64,000 bases of DNA, taken from the NCBI RefSeq assembly GCF_040412425.1, contig NC_089766.1:47947297-48011296 (forward strand), in the 5' to 3' direction. This document shows positions 37,149-64,000 of the stretch, piece by piece. A model generated the notes under the pieces. It was not told the origin of the DNA, searched no databases, and saw only the letters and a list, made by a program, of their open reading frames with translations. How positions within the stretch are numbered: position 1 is the stretch's first letter; each line of letters begins with the position of its first letter. The stretch comes from Macrobrachium rosenbergii (lineage: Eukaryota > Arthropoda > Malacostraca > Decapoda > Palaemonidae). Made by a program: the position numbers and the translations under genes.

Positions 37149-37617
37149 GTTTTCTGCAAAGGAAAACTATTATGGAGATGGCTATTTGACTCCGTCCGTC
37201 CGCACTTTTTCTGTCCGTCCTCAGATCTTGAAAACGACTGAGGCTAGAGGGCTGCAAATTGGTATGTTGATCATCCACCTCCAGTCATCAAACATACCAA
37301 ATTGCAGCCCTCTAGCCTCAGTAGTTTTTTTTATTTAAGGTTAAAGTTAGCCGTGATCGTGCGTCTGGCAGCGCTATAGGTGCCAGCAACACAGGCCACC
37401 ACCGGGGCGTGGCTGAAGGTTTCATGGACCGCGGCTAAGAGTTTCATGGGGCGTGGCTGAGGCCACTACTGGACCGTGGGTGAAGATGGGCCGCGGCTAA
37501 GAGTTTCATGGGGCGTGGCTGAGGCCACCACGGGACCGTGGATGAAAGTTTCATGGGCCGTGGCTGAGAGTTTCATAAAGCATTATACGCCGTGCAGAAA
37601 ACTTCGACGCATTTTTT
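37149..37617 (+). mobile_element. HP foldback element with internal duplication
   Basis: Head and core as in other copies. The ccgcggctaagagtttcatg block is partly duplicated (37430-37575), and the terminal stem is reduced to cttcgacgca. Confidence 0.75.
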
Positions 37618-37908
37618 ACTTGTTTTTTATCGTTCGTGATTCTTAATATTCATGAACAGTCTTCCTCAGCATTAACTATTTTTGGTTTTTGGTTAAATCA
37701 CGCAGGATTTGGTAAGGTTTTATCATTACCCATAATTCAAAGTCGTTCTTTGCGTTTATTAGTTATTTCAGTCATTTTTTTGTGGGTTTAATATTTCCGT
37801 TTAAGTATATTCCCAAAAGAATTCCCTCTCTGTTATTGCGATGGATTCTTCCCGTCTTATCTAATATTTTCCTTTACTTTTCTTTACTTGATGCTACTTA
37901 GTGATGTT

Positions 37909-37941
<33 letters not shown>

Positions 37942-38060
37942 ATATATATATATATATATAGATAATTAATATTAATCATATCATATATATGTATATTCAT
38001 GTGTGTGTGTATTTCATTTGCAAGACAAGAAAATTTTTTTTTTTTTACTTAATTTATGAT

Positions 38061-38091
<31 letters not shown>

Positions 38092-38111
38092 TTTTTGCAG
38101 GCATTGCAAAG

Positions 38112-63862
<25,751 letters not shown>

Positions 63863-64000
63863 GTAAATATTCTCATATTTTGTTGGCTGTGTTGCATTTA
63901 GATCGTCCAGGTTGGCAACGGTCGTAGATATTCTAAAAATAGTTTTTGGGATCCATATTTCTCATATAGGTACTTAGAATTACACTAATTTTGGACTGGC

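Overview
The window is arthropod nuclear DNA, most likely from a decapod crustacean. The evidence is spliced GT-AG exons in long repeat-filled introns, very dense (AT)n, (GA)n and (TAA)n microsatellites, an interstitial TTAGG-type block, and interspersed families that I associate with shrimp and crayfish genomes. That last point is recollection, not a search.

The only host protein gene I can support is a plus-strand gene in the right half. It has a possible TATA promoter and non-coding first exon near 32.10-32.15 kb. A signal-peptide exon follows at 38112, and 20 more coding exons reach the right edge, where the gene is cut. All 21 coding exons join in one open frame (2,743 nt, 914 codons). 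The layout is a signal peptide, three IPT/TIG-like domains, a PA14-like domain, and cysteine-containing extracellular modules with 11 N-glycosylation sequons in total. It matches the N-terminal part of fibrocystin-L (PKHD1L1), a large single-pass surface protein; the G8, parallel beta-helix and membrane parts would lie beyond the window.

The left half (1-32 kb) holds no convincing host gene. It consists of mobile-element relics and satellites. The families, named here for convenience, are: HP, a roughly 390-bp foldback element with 10-11-bp terminal inverted repeats and a long hairpin core; PT, a SINE-like retroposon with a pentanucleotide tail; T-SINE, a tRNA-derived SINE whose 3' tail is shared with LINE-T and ends in (TAA)n; C-SINE, a second tRNA-derived SINE with 8-13-bp target duplications; LINE-T, non-LTR retrotransposon 3' ends; Penelope-like fragments; and hAT-like, mariner-like and unclassified MITEs. 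Large structures include a 1.8-kb inverted duplication (8.0-9.8 kb), a 45-bp array of hAT-like termini (19.1-19.5 kb), and a 26-bp minisatellite of about 53 units (21.76-23.14 kb), each unit carrying a DR4 nuclear-receptor-like repeat.

Inside the gene the most unusual pattern is that tandem arrays abut splice junctions in introns 9, 11, 15 and 16 (numbered by the preceding coding exon), with repeat units resembling the adjacent splice sites. All 12 PT copies inside the coding span also lie in the sense orientation. I found no operon, CRISPR, virus or toxin gene. Boundaries of repeats are by eye and good to roughly 5-20 bases.
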